Below are positions 27,323 to 36,602 of a DNA stretch of 64,000 bases, piece by piece. Below the pieces are notes generated by a model that worked only from the letters and a program-made list of their open reading frames with translations, was not told where the DNA came from and searched no databases. This DNA comes from Candidatus Zixiibacteriota bacterium (lineage in GTDB: Bacteria > Zixibacteria > MSB-5A5 > GN15 > FEB-12), in assembly GCA_024278935.1 (NCBI GenBank), contig JAJRSF010000048.1, positions 1 to 64,000 on the forward strand. The letters run 5' to 3'. Each line of letters starts with the position of its first letter. Position 1 is the first letter of the stretch. Position numbers and translations under genes: made by a program.

Positions 27323-28780
27323 ATGAATAAACCAAATTTAATTTATCAAAAATCTGTTTCGGGAAGAAAAGGATTCACTCTTCCTGAAACAAAAAAATCG
27401 TCATCAGAAATTCTTTCAAACATACCTGAAAAATTTCGACGTTCATCCGATGCTCCACTTCCTGAAATTTCAGAGAGTGAAGTGATGCGTCATTTTGTTG
27501 GCTTGTCGGTGAAGAACCATCATATTGATAAAGGTTTTTATCCGCTAGGTTCCTGCACTATGAAATACAATCCAAAGCTCAATGACAAAGCAGCCGGACT
27601 CAAAGGTTTTAGCTTGCATCATCCGCTGACACCAAATGAACTTTCTGCCGGTTGTCTGAGGTTGCTCTATGATCTTTCAAAAGATTTATCTGAAGTCGCA
27701 GGTCTCGATGCGGTAACGCTTCAACCTGCCGCAGGTGCCCATGGCGAGTTTACCGGTCTGCATATTATGCGTGCCTTTCATTTGAAAAATGGCGATACAA
27801 AACGTAATAAAATAATTATCCCGGATTCTGCCCACGGTACCAACCCAGCCACGGTTACATCGGTTGGATTTAAAACGGTACAGGTAAAATCAAATGAGTT
27901 TGGCGTGATTCCTCCTGAAGCAGTTGCTGAAGTGATGGATGATGAAGTTGTTGGTATGATGATGACCAATCCAAACACACTTGGGATTTTTGAAACACAT
28001 ATTAAAGAGATCGCAAAAATTGTACATGATGGTGGCGGTCTGATGTATATGGATGGTGCCAATCTCAATGCTAATATGGGGATTTTCAGACCCGGCGATG
28101 TTGGCTTTGATGTCATGCATTTTAATCTGCATAAAACTTTCTCAACTCCACATGGCGGTGGCGGACCTGGTTCGGGTGCTGTTGGTGTGACAAAAGAACT
28201 TGAAAAGTTTTTACCATTTCCGGTACTTGAAAAAAATGATGATGGTACTTTGTTCTTTAACTATGACAGACCTGATTCAATCGGAAGAGTGCATTCATAC
28301 AATGGTAACTTTGGCGTCTTAGTTCGTGCCTATGCTTATATCAGATCTTTAGGTGGTGATGGGCTAAGAGAAGTTTCTGAAAATGCGGTTTTAAATGCCA
28401 ACTATCTCAAAGAGATCGTGCGGGAATATTATGATTTACCTTACGATGTAACCTGTATGCATGAGTTTGTGCTATCAGGGAACCGTCAGAAAAAAATCGG
28501 TGTCAAGACACTCGATATTTCAAAACGTCTTTTAGATTTTGGGGTGCATTCACCTACGAATTATTTTCCGTTGATAGTTCCTGAAGCTATGATGATTGAG
28601 CCGACAGAAACAGAAACAAGGGAGACCCTCGATGAATTTGCTGCAATTATGAAACAGATAGCAAAAGAAGCCGTGGAAAATAAAGAACTGGTCACATCTG
28701 CTCCGCATACAACTATTGTTCGTCGTTTAGACGAAGTTGGTGCAGCTCGTAAAGGTGATGTTGCCTTTTTAGAAGAATAG
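27323..28780 (+). CDS. gcvPB: Glycine decarboxylase subunit 2
   Basis: A 485-aa PLP-binding half of the P protein. It has [14 protein letters not shown] (about 72-85), [25 protein letters not shown], and [20 protein letters not shown] with the PLP Lys near residue 271. It decarboxylates glycine together with GcvPA and loads the aminomethyl group on GcvH. It starts 11 bp after the thioredoxin-like gene, so all genes from accC to here may form one unit. A terminator follows. No internal stop is present in this half. Confidence 0.96.
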   Translation: MNKPNLIYQKSVSGRKGFTLPETKKSSSEILSNIPEKFRRSSDAPLPEISESEVMRHFVGLSVKNHHIDKGFYPLGSCTMKYNPKLNDKAAGLKGFSLHHPLTPNELSAGCLRLLYDLSKDLSEVAGLDAVTLQPAAGAHGEFTGLHIMRAFHLKNGDTKRNKIIIPDSAHGTNPATVTSVGFKTVQVKSNEFGVIPPEAVAEVMDDEVVGMMMTNPNTLGIFETHIKEIAKIVHDGGGLMYMDGANLNANMGIFRPGDVGFDVMHFNLHKTFSTPHGGGGPGSGAVGVTKELEKFLPFPVLEKNDDGTLFFNYDRPDSIGRVHSYNGNFGVLVRAYAYIRSLGGDGLREVSENAVLNANYLKEIVREYYDLPYDVTCMHEFVLSGNRQKKIGVKTLDISKRLLDFGVHSPTNYFPLIVPEAMMIEPTETETRETLDEFAAIMKQIAKEAVENKELVTSAPHTTIVRRLDEVGAARKGDVAFLEE

Positions 28781-28798
28781 AATATTTGAAATAACTTA

Positions 28799-28835
28799 AA
28801 AACCGATACTTATTTTTTGAGTGTCGGTTTTTTTA
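28799..28835 (+). terminator. Terminator after gcvPB
   Basis: AAACCGATACT at 28800-28810 pairs with AGTGTCGGTTT at 28820-28830 (11 bp, one G-U), with loop at 28811-28819 and T's through 28834. Confidence 0.88.
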
Positions 28836-28845
28836 TCTGAAAAAT

Positions 28846-30252
28846 ATGATACAAATAGAAAACCTGACATTTCATTATCGTGATACTATCGAAGCAGCCT
28901 TGCGGTCGATTCATCTTAATGTGCAAAACGGTGAGTCTCTTGCAATCATGGGAGCTAACGGTTCGGGGAAATCTACCTTTGCAAAAGTTCTCGCTAAAAT
29001 TCTGATTCCAGATAGAGGGAAACTACAACTCGGCGATGATGGGACTGCTACTGTCGGCTTTGTATTCCAAAACCCGGATAATCAAATGGTGGCACTTACT
29101 GTTGAAAAAGAACTCGCCTTTGGTTTAGAAAATCAAGGTCTCACACAAGATGAGATGGAATTTAAAATAACTGAAATCTTAAAACAGTTTGAACTAGCTG
29201 AATTTCGGAAGCGAATTATTTCAGACCTCTCCGGCGGAGAAAAACAAAAAGTAGCGGTTGCATCGGTCATGATAACTGAACCTGCAATTTTGATTTTAGA
29301 TGAACCGGATTCTTTTTTAGACTCGCATGGCAAAGAACTTCTCTTCACGCAACTTGAAAATATCAAAAAACTGAATCCGCAAATTATCATCCTGCATATA
29401 ACTCAGTATGCCGAAATAGCAAAACTGTATCCTCGGATGATAGTTTTTTCTCAAGGCGAAATAGTTGCCGATAAAAACCCTGATGAACTTTTTGCCGATA
29501 AACAATTTCTGATTGAAACTGGTTTGTTGTATGATAAAAAAATTCAAAACTTTGAGAGCCTTATAAGAAGTGAGTCAGCAGAATCCAAAACGTTAACTGT
29601 TGAGAATCTATCTTTTTCATACACGGAAGAGAAAGAGTTACTACACAATATTTCCCTTTCACTTTCCCAAGGCGAAGTTATAGGGCTAACAGGTAATTCA
29701 GGTTCTGGTAAATCAACGCTCGCCTCGCTATTATGCGGATTGATACCATGTAGTTTTGGTAACATTGAAATCAGCCCACAACAAAATACCAAAGAATTGT
29801 CATCACAGGTAACGATGCTTTTTCAACAACCCGAAACACAGTTTTTCCTCCAGACTGTAAAAGATGAAATACGCTTTGGTCTGCAAAATAAAGAGATCGA
29901 ATTTACAAATCAGCAGATATTAGACTTGATGAAACTCGTCGGTCTAGACTATAAAAAGCTAGCCGACCGAAATCCACAATCTCTGTCTGGTGGAGAAAAA
30001 CGACGTTTAGCTTTTGCGGTCATTTTAGCTCTTTCCTATAATTTTATCATCTTTGATGAACCGACCTGTGGTCTTGATCCCCAGGGAGTCGGGATGTTTT
30101 CTGAATTAGTCGAAAACCTGAAACTGACAAATCATGGGATTATTGTCATCAGTCATGATTTTAATCTCCTAAAAACAGTTTCAGACAAAATCATCTATTT
30201 AAAAGATAACGGTTCGACTGAAACTATGGCTCAAGCACAGTTTTTTTCATAA
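28846..30252 (+). CDS. ECF-type ABC transporter, two ATPase domains in one protein
   Basis: A 468-aa cytoplasmic protein with two complete ATPase domains, like fused EcfA/CbiO subunits that energise vitamin or metal uptake. Domain 1: GANGSGKST, Q-loop FQNPDNQMV, signature LSGGEKQKV, Walker B LILDEPDSF. Domain 2 (from about residue 240): GNSGSGKST, FQQPETQFF, LSGGEKRRL, FIIFDEPTCGLD. The FQNPDNQ/FQQPETQ Q-loops are typical of ECF transporters. The usual transmembrane EcfT and substrate-binding S component are not adjacent. It lies between the gcv terminator and the pyr leader, so it is probably a single-gene unit. Confidence 0.88.
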   Translation: MIQIENLTFHYRDTIEAALRSIHLNVQNGESLAIMGANGSGKSTFAKVLAKILIPDRGKLQLGDDGTATVGFVFQNPDNQMVALTVEKELAFGLENQGLTQDEMEFKITEILKQFELAEFRKRIISDLSGGEKQKVAVASVMITEPAILILDEPDSFLDSHGKELLFTQLENIKKLNPQIIILHITQYAEIAKLYPRMIVFSQGEIVADKNPDELFADKQFLIETGLLYDKKIQNFESLIRSESAESKTLTVENLSFSYTEEKELLHNISLSLSQGEVIGLTGNSGSGKSTLASLLCGLIPCSFGNIEISPQQNTKELSSQVTMLFQQPETQFFLQTVKDEIRFGLQNKEIEFTNQQILDLMKLVGLDYKKLADRNPQSLSGGEKRRLAFAVILALSYNFIIFDEPTCGLDPQGVGMFSELVENLKLTNHGIIVISHDFNLLKTVSDKIIYLKDNGSTETMAQAQFFS

Positions 30253-30267
30253 TTATTTGTAAGCCTC

Positions 30268-30295
30268 TTGACAGTCTGAAAGATTATAGTATCTT
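30268..30295 (+). promoter_or_regulatory. Promoter of the pyr operon (predicted)
   Basis: A perfect TTGACA at 30268-30273 and TATCTT at 30290-30295, spaced 16 bp, lie about 150 bp before pyrR and 35 bp before the PyrR-type hairpin. Confidence 0.5.
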
Positions 30296-30328
30296 GGCTA
30301 CGATTTGAAAATAACTTTCACCTTTTAA

Positions 30329-30348
30329 GGCAGTACAGTGAGACTGCT
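30329..30348 (+). promoter_or_regulatory. PyrR-binding RNA hairpin in the pyr leader
   Basis: GGCAGT at 30329-30334 pairs with ACTGCT at 30343-30348 (6 bp, one G-U) around an 8-nt loop ACAGTGAG. From 30332 the strand reads AGTACAGTGAGACT, matching 12 of 14 positions of the PyrR-binding consensus ARUCCNGNGAGGYU. The operon's first gene is pyrR. No terminator follows, and a ribosome site with a small ORF comes right after, which suggests translational control. Confidence 0.7.
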
Positions 30349-30358
30349 AAAGGAAAAA

Positions 30359-30466
30359 ATGAAATTTCTACAAATAAAAAAATTCCCCAAAAAACATACA
30401 AATAAATCAAAAAATAAATTAATAGATATACTATATATGGAGCAATTATGCCTGAAAAAAATGTAG
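30359..30466 (+). CDS. pyr leader ORF (35 codons)
   Basis: ATG at 30359 is preceded at 5-base spacing by AAAGGA, directly after the PyrR-type hairpin. The Lys-rich 35-codon frame ends in TAG at 30464-30466, overlapping the start of pyrR by 19 bases in another frame. The arrangement suggests a leader peptide whose translation opens pyrR for reinitiation, with UMP-loaded PyrR blocking the leader's ribosome site. No homology is claimed for the peptide itself. Confidence 0.5.
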   Translation: MKFLQIKKFPKKHTNKSKNKLIDILYMEQLCLKKM

Positions 30467-31032
30467 ATATCATTATGGATGAGAAGAAGATAAACCGTGC
30501 CTTGACCAGAATTGCTCATGAGATTTTAGAGCAGAATTCTGACCCAACGTCACTGGTCATTATCGGAATTATCACCCGTGGTGCTATCTTGGCAAAACGT
30601 CTTGCGAAGATTATCGCCGACTTGGAAGGTGTTGAAATTCCGGTCGGACTTATGGATATCGGGTTGTACCGTGATGATATCCAGTCAAACTTGGACCAAC
30701 CGATTGTCCAGCGAACTGACATCCTTTTTGCTGTCGTGAACAAAAATGTCATTTTGGTTGATGATGTACTTTTCACAGGTCGGACTATCCGAGCTGCTTT
30801 AAATCAGATTGTTGATTTTGGCAGACCTAAAACTATTCAGCTCGCTGTTTTAATCGACAGAGGTTTTAGAGAATACCCAATCAAAGCTGACTATGTTGGT
30901 GTCAATATCCCTACATCGAGAGAAGATAAAGTTCTTCTGCATGTGAAAGAAAAAGAGAAGTCCGACAAAGTTTCTATTGTAAGAGCAGATAAAAAAACTG
31001 CCAAAAAGAAAACTACAAAAGGAGGTAAATAA
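30448..31032 (+). CDS. pyrR: Bifunctional pyr operon regulator / uracil phosphoribosyltransferase
   Basis: A 194-aa protein of the type I phosphoribosyltransferase fold, with the PRPP loop VILVDDVLFTGRTIRAA near residues 100-116 and the hood motif LMDIGLYRDD. PyrR binds pyr mRNA when charged with UMP and also makes UMP from uracil. It has a short Lys-rich C-terminal extension after residue 175 not usual in the family. Its own ribosome site is GGAG six bases before ATG. It overlaps the pyrB start by one base. Its likely target hairpin is at 30329-30348. Confidence 0.93.
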   Translation: MPEKNVDIIMDEKKINRALTRIAHEILEQNSDPTSLVIIGIITRGAILAKRLAKIIADLEGVEIPVGLMDIGLYRDDIQSNLDQPIVQRTDILFAVVNKNVILVDDVLFTGRTIRAALNQIVDFGRPKTIQLAVLIDRGFREYPIKADYVGVNIPTSREDKVLLHVKEKEKSDKVSIVRADKKTAKKKTTKGGK

Positions 31033-31970
31033 TGAGCCGATTATCCTCCCGACATCTTTTAGGACTTGAAGATTGCCCTAAAGAAGATATCATGATGATT
31101 TTGGAAACCTCCAATTCATTCCGTGAAGTCTTAGAACGTAAAGTTAAAAAAGTACCCACCCTTCGTGGTGTCACAGTTTTAAATCTCTTCTATGAAAACT
31201 CAACTCGTACTCGTATCTCATTTGAGTTGGCAGAAAAAAGACTCTCGGCAGATACTATCAACTTTTCTACATCGACATCATCGGTAAAAAAAGGTGAATC
31301 ACTTCGAGACACCGTTGAAAATATCGAAGCGATGAAACTTGATATGGTCGTTGTGCGTCATGGTTCTACCGGAGCGCCGTACTTTTTAACACAATGTATG
31401 GATGCCAATATTATCAACGCCGGCGATGGTGCCCACGAACATCCTACCCAAGCACTTTTGGATATGTATACCATCTGGAAAAAATATGGCAAGTTCGCAG
31501 GTTTGCGAGTTGTACTAGTCGGTGATATAAAACACTCACGGGTTATCCGTTCAAATATTTGGGGACTCAAAGCAGTCGGAGCATCGGTTGCTCTTTGCGG
31601 ACCGTCGACATTACTTCCTGTCGAAGTAGAAAAATTCGGATGTGACGTTTATACAAACATTGATGAAGCCCTTGATGGTGCCGATGTAGTCAACGTCATG
31701 CGGATTCAACTTGAACGTCAGCAAGGTGGTATGTTTCCATCACAGCGTGAATACACCAACCTTTTTGGAATCACAAAAGAACGAATTAAACTTTTAAATA
31801 AAAACCATACTATCATGCATCCCGGACCAATGAACAGAGGCGTTGAAATTAGCTCCGAAGTTGCCGATGGGAAAAACTCCGTAATATTAGATCAGGTGAC
31901 CAATGGACAAGCGGTTCGTATGGCAGTGCTGTATCTCTTATCTGGCAAGCAGGAAGAGGGAGACGAGTAA
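31032..31970 (+). CDS. pyrB: Aspartate carbamoyltransferase catalytic subunit
   Basis: A 312-aa enzyme that joins carbamoyl phosphate to aspartate. It has ENSTRTRISFELAEKRL (carbamoyl-phosphate loop, about residues 55-71), GDGAHEHPTQALLDMYTI (about 134-151) and MHPGPMNRGVEI (aspartate domain). Length fits the class without a regulatory subunit, and no pyrI is seen. The start overlaps the pyrR stop. pyrC starts one base after its stop, so the genes are translated as a tight operon. Confidence 0.96.
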   Translation: MSRLSSRHLLGLEDCPKEDIMMILETSNSFREVLERKVKKVPTLRGVTVLNLFYENSTRTRISFELAEKRLSADTINFSTSTSSVKKGESLRDTVENIEAMKLDMVVVRHGSTGAPYFLTQCMDANIINAGDGAHEHPTQALLDMYTIWKKYGKFAGLRVVLVGDIKHSRVIRSNIWGLKAVGASVALCGPSTLLPVEVEKFGCDVYTNIDEALDGADVVNVMRIQLERQQGGMFPSQREYTNLFGITKERIKLLNKNHTIMHPGPMNRGVEISSEVADGKNSVILDQVTNGQAVRMAVLYLLSGKQEEGDE

Positions 31971-33284
31971 ATGACGAGCAAAAAATATGATTTAGTGATT
32001 ATAAATGGACGGGTCATTGACCCTGAATTAGGTTTTGGAAAAGATGCCCATGTCTTTATCAAAGATGGAAAGATTGCAAAAATCGAAGTGCCATCAAGCA
32101 AAACTGAAAACGAATTAAAGTCTTTTGATAAAGACCAAATTATTGATGCGACAGGTAAAATAGTAGTACCAGGTCTTATCGACGTGCATGTTCATCTCAG
32201 AGAACCTGGGCGTGAAGATGCTGAAACGATTGCATCTGGTTGTAAAGCTGCCGCAGCAGGTGGGTTTACATCGGTCTGCTGTATGCCAAACACTACGCCA
32301 CGAATTGACAATCAGGAAACGGTTAAGTTTGTACAAGACCGTGCCAAAGTTGCCGATGCTCGGGTCTATGTCGTTGGTGCTATTACAAAAAATATCGAAG
32401 GAAAAGAACTTGCCGAAATTGGTGACTTAGTAAAAATGGGATGTGTCGCTATCACTGACGATGGTCACTATGTGCAGAACCCTGAAATCATGCGTCGTGC
32501 TTTGGAATATGCCAAGATGTTTGACATTCCAATTATGCAACATGCCGAAGATCAAAATCTTTGTGGTGGTGGTGTGATGAATGAGTCGTACGAGTCTACT
32601 CGACTCGGTCTCAAAGGTGCACCGTCGGTGGCAGAAGAAATCGCTGTTCGTCGTGATATCGCTCTTACTCGAGTGGTCGGTGGACGACTGCATGTACAGC
32701 ATGTATCTTGTAAAGAAGCTGTCGATGCTATCCGTGATGCCAAAGCAAGAGGTATCAATGTTACTGCCGAAGCAACTCCGCATCATTTGGTGTTAACCGA
32801 TGAAGAGATTGGTAAAGAGTTTAATACTAACTTGCGTGTTAATCCTCCGCTTCGAACTGCCGAAGATAGAGAAGCTGTTATCGCAGGACTTGTTGATGGT
32901 ACTATCGACTGCATTGCATCCGACCACGCTCCGCATTCGATTGAATCAAAAGATTGCGAGTTCGACCAAGCTCCTCCGGGAATGATTGGACTTGAAACAA
33001 CTATCGGTCTGATAAAAACTTTTATCATCGACAAAGGCTATATGAGTTGGGCAGATGTTATTCGTAAGATGACTTCCAACCCTGCCAAGATTCTTGGACT
33101 TCCGGGGGGAACCCTTGCTGATGGTTGCGATGCCGATATTACTATCATCGACCCTGATAAAAAATGGACAGTGAAAGCAGATAAGTTTCAGTCTAAATCT
33201 GCAAACTCACCATTTATCGGAATGAAACTCAAAGGTCAGGTTTATAAAACAATCCTCGGCGGACGAGTAGTCTTCGAACGGTAG
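31971..33284 (+). CDS. pyrC: Dihydroorotase (type I)
   Basis: A 437-aa amidohydrolase forming dihydroorotate. Metal ligands are in DVHVHLREPGRED (about residues 68-80), then MQHAEDQNLC, LHVQHVSC, and the catalytic Asp in IASDHAPHS near residue 313. It ends with the usual amidohydrolase beta domain (DITIIDPDKKW). It is the third gene of the pyrRBC operon and is followed by a terminator. Confidence 0.96.
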   Translation: MTSKKYDLVIINGRVIDPELGFGKDAHVFIKDGKIAKIEVPSSKTENELKSFDKDQIIDATGKIVVPGLIDVHVHLREPGREDAETIASGCKAAAAGGFTSVCCMPNTTPRIDNQETVKFVQDRAKVADARVYVVGAITKNIEGKELAEIGDLVKMGCVAITDDGHYVQNPEIMRRALEYAKMFDIPIMQHAEDQNLCGGGVMNESYESTRLGLKGAPSVAEEIAVRRDIALTRVVGGRLHVQHVSCKEAVDAIRDAKARGINVTAEATPHHLVLTDEEIGKEFNTNLRVNPPLRTAEDREAVIAGLVDGTIDCIASDHAPHSIESKDCEFDQAPPGMIGLETTIGLIKTFIIDKGYMSWADVIRKMTSNPAKILGLPGGTLADGCDADITIIDPDKKWTVKADKFQSKSANSPFIGMKLKGQVYKTILGGRVVFER

Positions 33285-33298
33285 ATTATAATTTGTAG

Positions 33299-33324
33299 GG
33301 GCGGTTCGTGAACCGCCCTTTTTT
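33299..33324 (+). terminator. Terminator after pyrC
   Basis: GGGCGGTTC at 33299-33307 pairs with GAACCGCCC at 33310-33318 (apical pairs probably open to a larger loop), followed by six T's. A second stem (CGTTT/AAACG inside GGG/CCC, 33489-33509) with T's lies further downstream. Confidence 0.85.
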
Positions 33325-33466
33325 GTAGGTTGGTGTTCCGATTCAAAAAATATAATTGTGAGAAACCCAACAAATTTGATTGATATCCATTCTTACTTAT
33401 CCTAAAGATGTCGGGTTTCTCGATTTTGAAATCTAACGATTTCAAACCAACGGAACCGCGACCTAC
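33325..33466. repeat. Long imperfect palindrome
   Basis: Nested inverted pairs share one axis: GTAGGT with ACCTAC (33325 and 33461), TTCCG with CGGAA (33336 and 33451), GAGAAACCC with GGGTTTCTC (33360 and 33413). A side hairpin TTGAAATC/GATTTCAA lies at 33426-33445. The gap 33285-33602 holds no gene that I can support. This may be a non-autonomous mobile element or a structured RNA. Confidence 0.65.
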
Positions 33467-33602
33467 TTGATAACGATTCTTTTATGTAGGGACGTTTCGA
33501 AAAACGCCCTTTTTTCAACTTATTTTCATGCTTGCATATTTTATTCGCACAAACTATATATATGTATGTTCTATATTGTAGAATAAATAAGTGAGGATAA
33601 AA

Positions 33603-33971
33603 ATGCTTACAAAAATACATCATATTCAAATTACGATACCAGAAGGAATGATTGATTTAGCACGTGAGTTTTATATCGACAAGCTCGGGCTTGACGAAAT
33701 CAATAAACCGGATAAACTAAAACATCGTGAATCTTTTTGGGTATCACTTGGAGAAGTTGATATTCATATTTCTGTTGAAGATGGCGAACATCGTGAATCG
33801 ACCAAAGCACACATCGCCTACGAAGTTGATAATTTGGATTACCTCAGCAAACGACTTTCGCATCTTGGGCTTGAAATCGAGGAAGATGTTATCCAGTTCC
33901 CAGGTTACAGTCGTATTCATTTCCGCGACCCATTTGGCAACAAAGTCGAACTAATCCAACCGAATATGTAG
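33603..33971 (+). CDS. Glyoxalase/bleomycin-resistance (VOC) superfamily protein
   Basis: About 122 aa. I choose the ATG at 33603 because GAGGA lies six bases upstream. The longer frame begins at a GTG (33591) that includes that site. It has the VOC pattern: MLTKIHHIQITIP, FYIDKLGLDE, FWVSLGEVDIHISVEDGE and a final FRDPFGNKVELIQP with the metal-ligand Glu. Such proteins bind a metal and act on small substrates. The substrate is unknown. Confidence 0.8.
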   Translation: MLTKIHHIQITIPEGMIDLAREFYIDKLGLDEINKPDKLKHRESFWVSLGEVDIHISVEDGEHRESTKAHIAYEVDNLDYLSKRLSHLGLEIEEDVIQFPGYSRIHFRDPFGNKVELIQPNM

Positions 33972-33992
33972 AAGTTTTTTGGGGAGATATAT

Positions 33993-35054
33993 ATGAAAAA
34001 ATATGTTTTAATTATATTATTATGTCTAAGTACTAAAAATTCATTCTCTGTAGTAAATGATCAAAGCAATAAGCAGAATAATAACAAAATAAATAATGAA
34101 TTATTTATAAACAATACCAATTTAGATTCTATATTTAGTGTTGTCACAATTCCATTTGATTCAACAAATATCTTCTTGATGGGTTTGTATCATCTTGATC
34201 AAAATCAACCTGAGTCAGCGATATATTATTTTGGAGAATTACTCAAAGAAGAAACAGATAGCTTAGTACTAGGTGAGTTGTTGTACTATCAAAGTTTAGC
34301 TTATTATAATTTAGACAATATTGATTCAGCATTTATGAACTTGAAAAAATCGGTAGTTTTTAATGATTATTTTAAGTTTGCACACTCAAACCTATCCAGT
34401 ATTTATTTAGAAAAAGGATATTATAAAGATGCTCTTGAGCATAGTAATAGGGCTCTTGAATTAGATAGTAATTATGCTGATGCTTGGAATAATAGGGCAG
34501 GGGCATTAATACAATTAAATTTTATTGATAGTGCTGAAATAGCATACTTGAAAGCAATTGAAATAAAACCTGATTTCAAAAAAGTATGGTTTAATCTTGG
34601 AATAATTAAAATCAATAGCAATGAATTTGAAGAGGCAGTGCGTTGTTATAATAAAGCTTTAGAAATTGATAATAGATTTGTAGAAGCATGGATTAAACTT
34701 GCTGAAATTTCTGCATATGTTGGGGATTCTCTTATGTCGTTTTCATATTATGATACTGCCATTATTTATGCTGATAATCCTTGGTATCCATGGTCTCAAA
34801 AGAGTATGTTGCATCAAATCATGGGTAACCATGAAAATGCGTTATTATGTATTGATAGTGCGATAGTGTATGGTGAAAGACTAAGTAAGAGCGATAAATT
34901 CCTTTGGTATTTAAAAGCTTATTCTTTGAGCGTACTTTTTAGATATCCTGAATGTATAGAAGCATGTGATTCTGTTTTAAAATATGACCCTTATAATCAG
35001 GACGCATATTTGATGCGAAAAGATGCTCTTAATAGAATGGGTGTTGGTTTCTAG
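33993..35054 (+). CDS. Exported TPR protein
   Basis: A 353-aa protein with a signal peptide (about residues 1-19), then eight or so tetratricopeptide-like units, e.g. FAHSNLSSIYLEKGYYKDAL, AWNNRAGALIQLNFIDSAE and VWFNLGIIKINSNEFEEAV. It probably acts as a periplasmic or surface scaffold. ATG follows GGGGAGATATAT. AT-rich like other exported proteins here. It begins 21 bp after the VOC gene and may share its transcript. Confidence 0.75.
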   Translation: MKKYVLIILLCLSTKNSFSVVNDQSNKQNNNKINNELFINNTNLDSIFSVVTIPFDSTNIFLMGLYHLDQNQPESAIYYFGELLKEETDSLVLGELLYYQSLAYYNLDNIDSAFMNLKKSVVFNDYFKFAHSNLSSIYLEKGYYKDALEHSNRALELDSNYADAWNNRAGALIQLNFIDSAEIAYLKAIEIKPDFKKVWFNLGIIKINSNEFEEAVRCYNKALEIDNRFVEAWIKLAEISAYVGDSLMSFSYYDTAIIYADNPWYPWSQKSMLHQIMGNHENALLCIDSAIVYGERLSKSDKFLWYLKAYSLSVLFRYPECIEACDSVLKYDPYNQDAYLMRKDALNRMGVGF

Positions 35055-35091
35055 TATGATGGAGTATTGTTGGTATTCTATTTTATGTATT

Positions 35092-35124
35092 AAAAAAAGG
35101 CAGAACCGATAAACAGTTCCACCT
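35092..35124 (-). terminator. Terminator of the octaheme cytochrome gene
   Basis: On the minus strand AGGTGGAAC pairs with GTTCTGCCT (35116-35124 with 35098-35106; 9 bp with two G-U) followed by U's from the A-run at 35092-35098. Confidence 0.7.
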
Positions 35125-35171
35125 ACTATATTTTTACCGGACAAGAATGTCCGACCTACCTTGTATAAATA

Positions 35172-36401
35172 TTATTTTTTAGCTCGTAATTCAACAGCTC
35201 TTTCTTTTATTTCCGCTAAATCACGCACCATTTCAGACCATCCATACCAAAGGGCATAATCCGGATTGTTATGGAATGCACCTTGGAAAGTTCTCATACG
35301 ATGTTTCAAATGCATCTCAAATAAAATCTGTTCAATAACAGTCGGAGCATCATGGAATGTCAACAAATCAGGGAAGGCATACGAATATGATTCCGGTTGA
35401 GGTATCGAACCATCGGCATAGAGGCTTGCGATAATGCGAATTGCTTGGGCAAGAAGATGATCGGCTTCACGAATCATATCATCACCTTTAGCCATTTCAG
35501 CTTTGGCAAAGTTTTCGCTATGACAATCAGAACAGATGCCTATCATTTTGTTCCGTTCTTTGTCAAATGATGCTTGGTCTAAACGGGCACCATCGGCAGC
35601 CTTGACAACATCGAGACGAGCAGTCGGGTTACCTTCTGGGTCTAACACACCAAGTGCCTGCAAAATTGTCGCTTGATCGGCAGCCCATTGTGGGTCTTCA
35701 GGAAGAGGCAGACGTACAGCTAAAAATCCCCAAGCAGTGCGGACTTCATGGTCGCCGTTCGGCATATGACATGTCTGACATGTTGGAGCAACTGTTGATT
35801 CCGAAAGAGTACCATTTTGTTGTAATAAGAAACGGACACCATGTTTTGATGATGAGTACATTTCCCACTGTGGATGATCAAATCCCATATGACAGGTTTG
35901 ACATGCTTGTGGTTGTTGTGCTTCTTTTACAGAAAATGTATGACGTGTATGACAGGCATCACAGGCGGCATGTCCAAATTTTGAACCGGCAGCTTTGAGT
36001 TCTTTGATCTCTTCATCAGACTTAAGTCCGATTTTGTGACAACCTCCACAACCTTTCATTCCGTCTACCAAAGTAGATGGCAAGTTATGCGTTGTTGGCA
36101 TCGCTCTGAAAGATGCCCATCCAAGGGCATGTTTTCCTGCCGAATATTGTGAAACCTGAGTTTCATGACATTCGTTACATGTTGCCGGAGTTGGAAGTTG
36201 CACTTTGTCGACATCATCGGCTGATGTATGCTGGTCACCATGACAGGACGCACATCCGATTTCACTCTCAAAATGTTTACTGTTCTGCCAATCTTTGACA
36301 GCGCCCGGAGTAATTGTGTTATGACAATCAACACAATCATCAGCCGAAACATTGACTACTGCAAATAAAAGCAGCGCAATAATAGTTAGAAATTTTTTCA
36401 T
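35172..36401 (-). CDS. Octaheme c-type cytochrome, hydroxylamine oxidoreductase-like
   Basis: A 409-aa periplasmic protein with signal peptide (ends VNVSA) and eight CxxCH heme sites in order: CVDCH, CASCH, CNECH, CGGCH, CDACH, CQTCH, CQTCH, CSDCH. The number and the helical C-terminal part after the last heme (HLLAQAIRIIASLYADG, HLKHRMRTFQGAFHNNPDYALWYGW) resemble the HAO family. Bacteria with such proteins use them in hydroxylamine or nitrite turnover, but I see no proof of the substrate here. No redox partner genes are adjacent. Confidence 0.8.
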   Translation of the reverse strand: MKKFLTIIALLLFAVVNVSADDCVDCHNTITPGAVKDWQNSKHFESEIGCASCHGDQHTSADDVDKVQLPTPATCNECHETQVSQYSAGKHALGWASFRAMPTTHNLPSTLVDGMKGCGGCHKIGLKSDEEIKELKAAGSKFGHAACDACHTRHTFSVKEAQQPQACQTCHMGFDHPQWEMYSSSKHGVRFLLQQNGTLSESTVAPTCQTCHMPNGDHEVRTAWGFLAVRLPLPEDPQWAADQATILQALGVLDPEGNPTARLDVVKAADGARLDQASFDKERNKMIGICSDCHSENFAKAEMAKGDDMIREADHLLAQAIRIIASLYADGSIPQPESYSYAFPDLLTFHDAPTVIEQILFEMHLKHRMRTFQGAFHNNPDYALWYGWSEMVRDLAEIKERAVELRAKK

Positions 36402-36602
36402 CTCATACCTTTCCTCTAAAGTATATTTATGATAGCTGTTTCAAATATTCATTCAAGTTTAAAATTTGTCAATTAAACAAGATAAATTATGTCCAGTTAT
36501 CTTTGTTTTGCTATATCACATATATAGAAAAGTAAGGAAGATGTGATTGATATAAGTCAAAGAGTTGTTATTATTTAGGTTAGTAAAGATTATTTATTGC
36601 AT

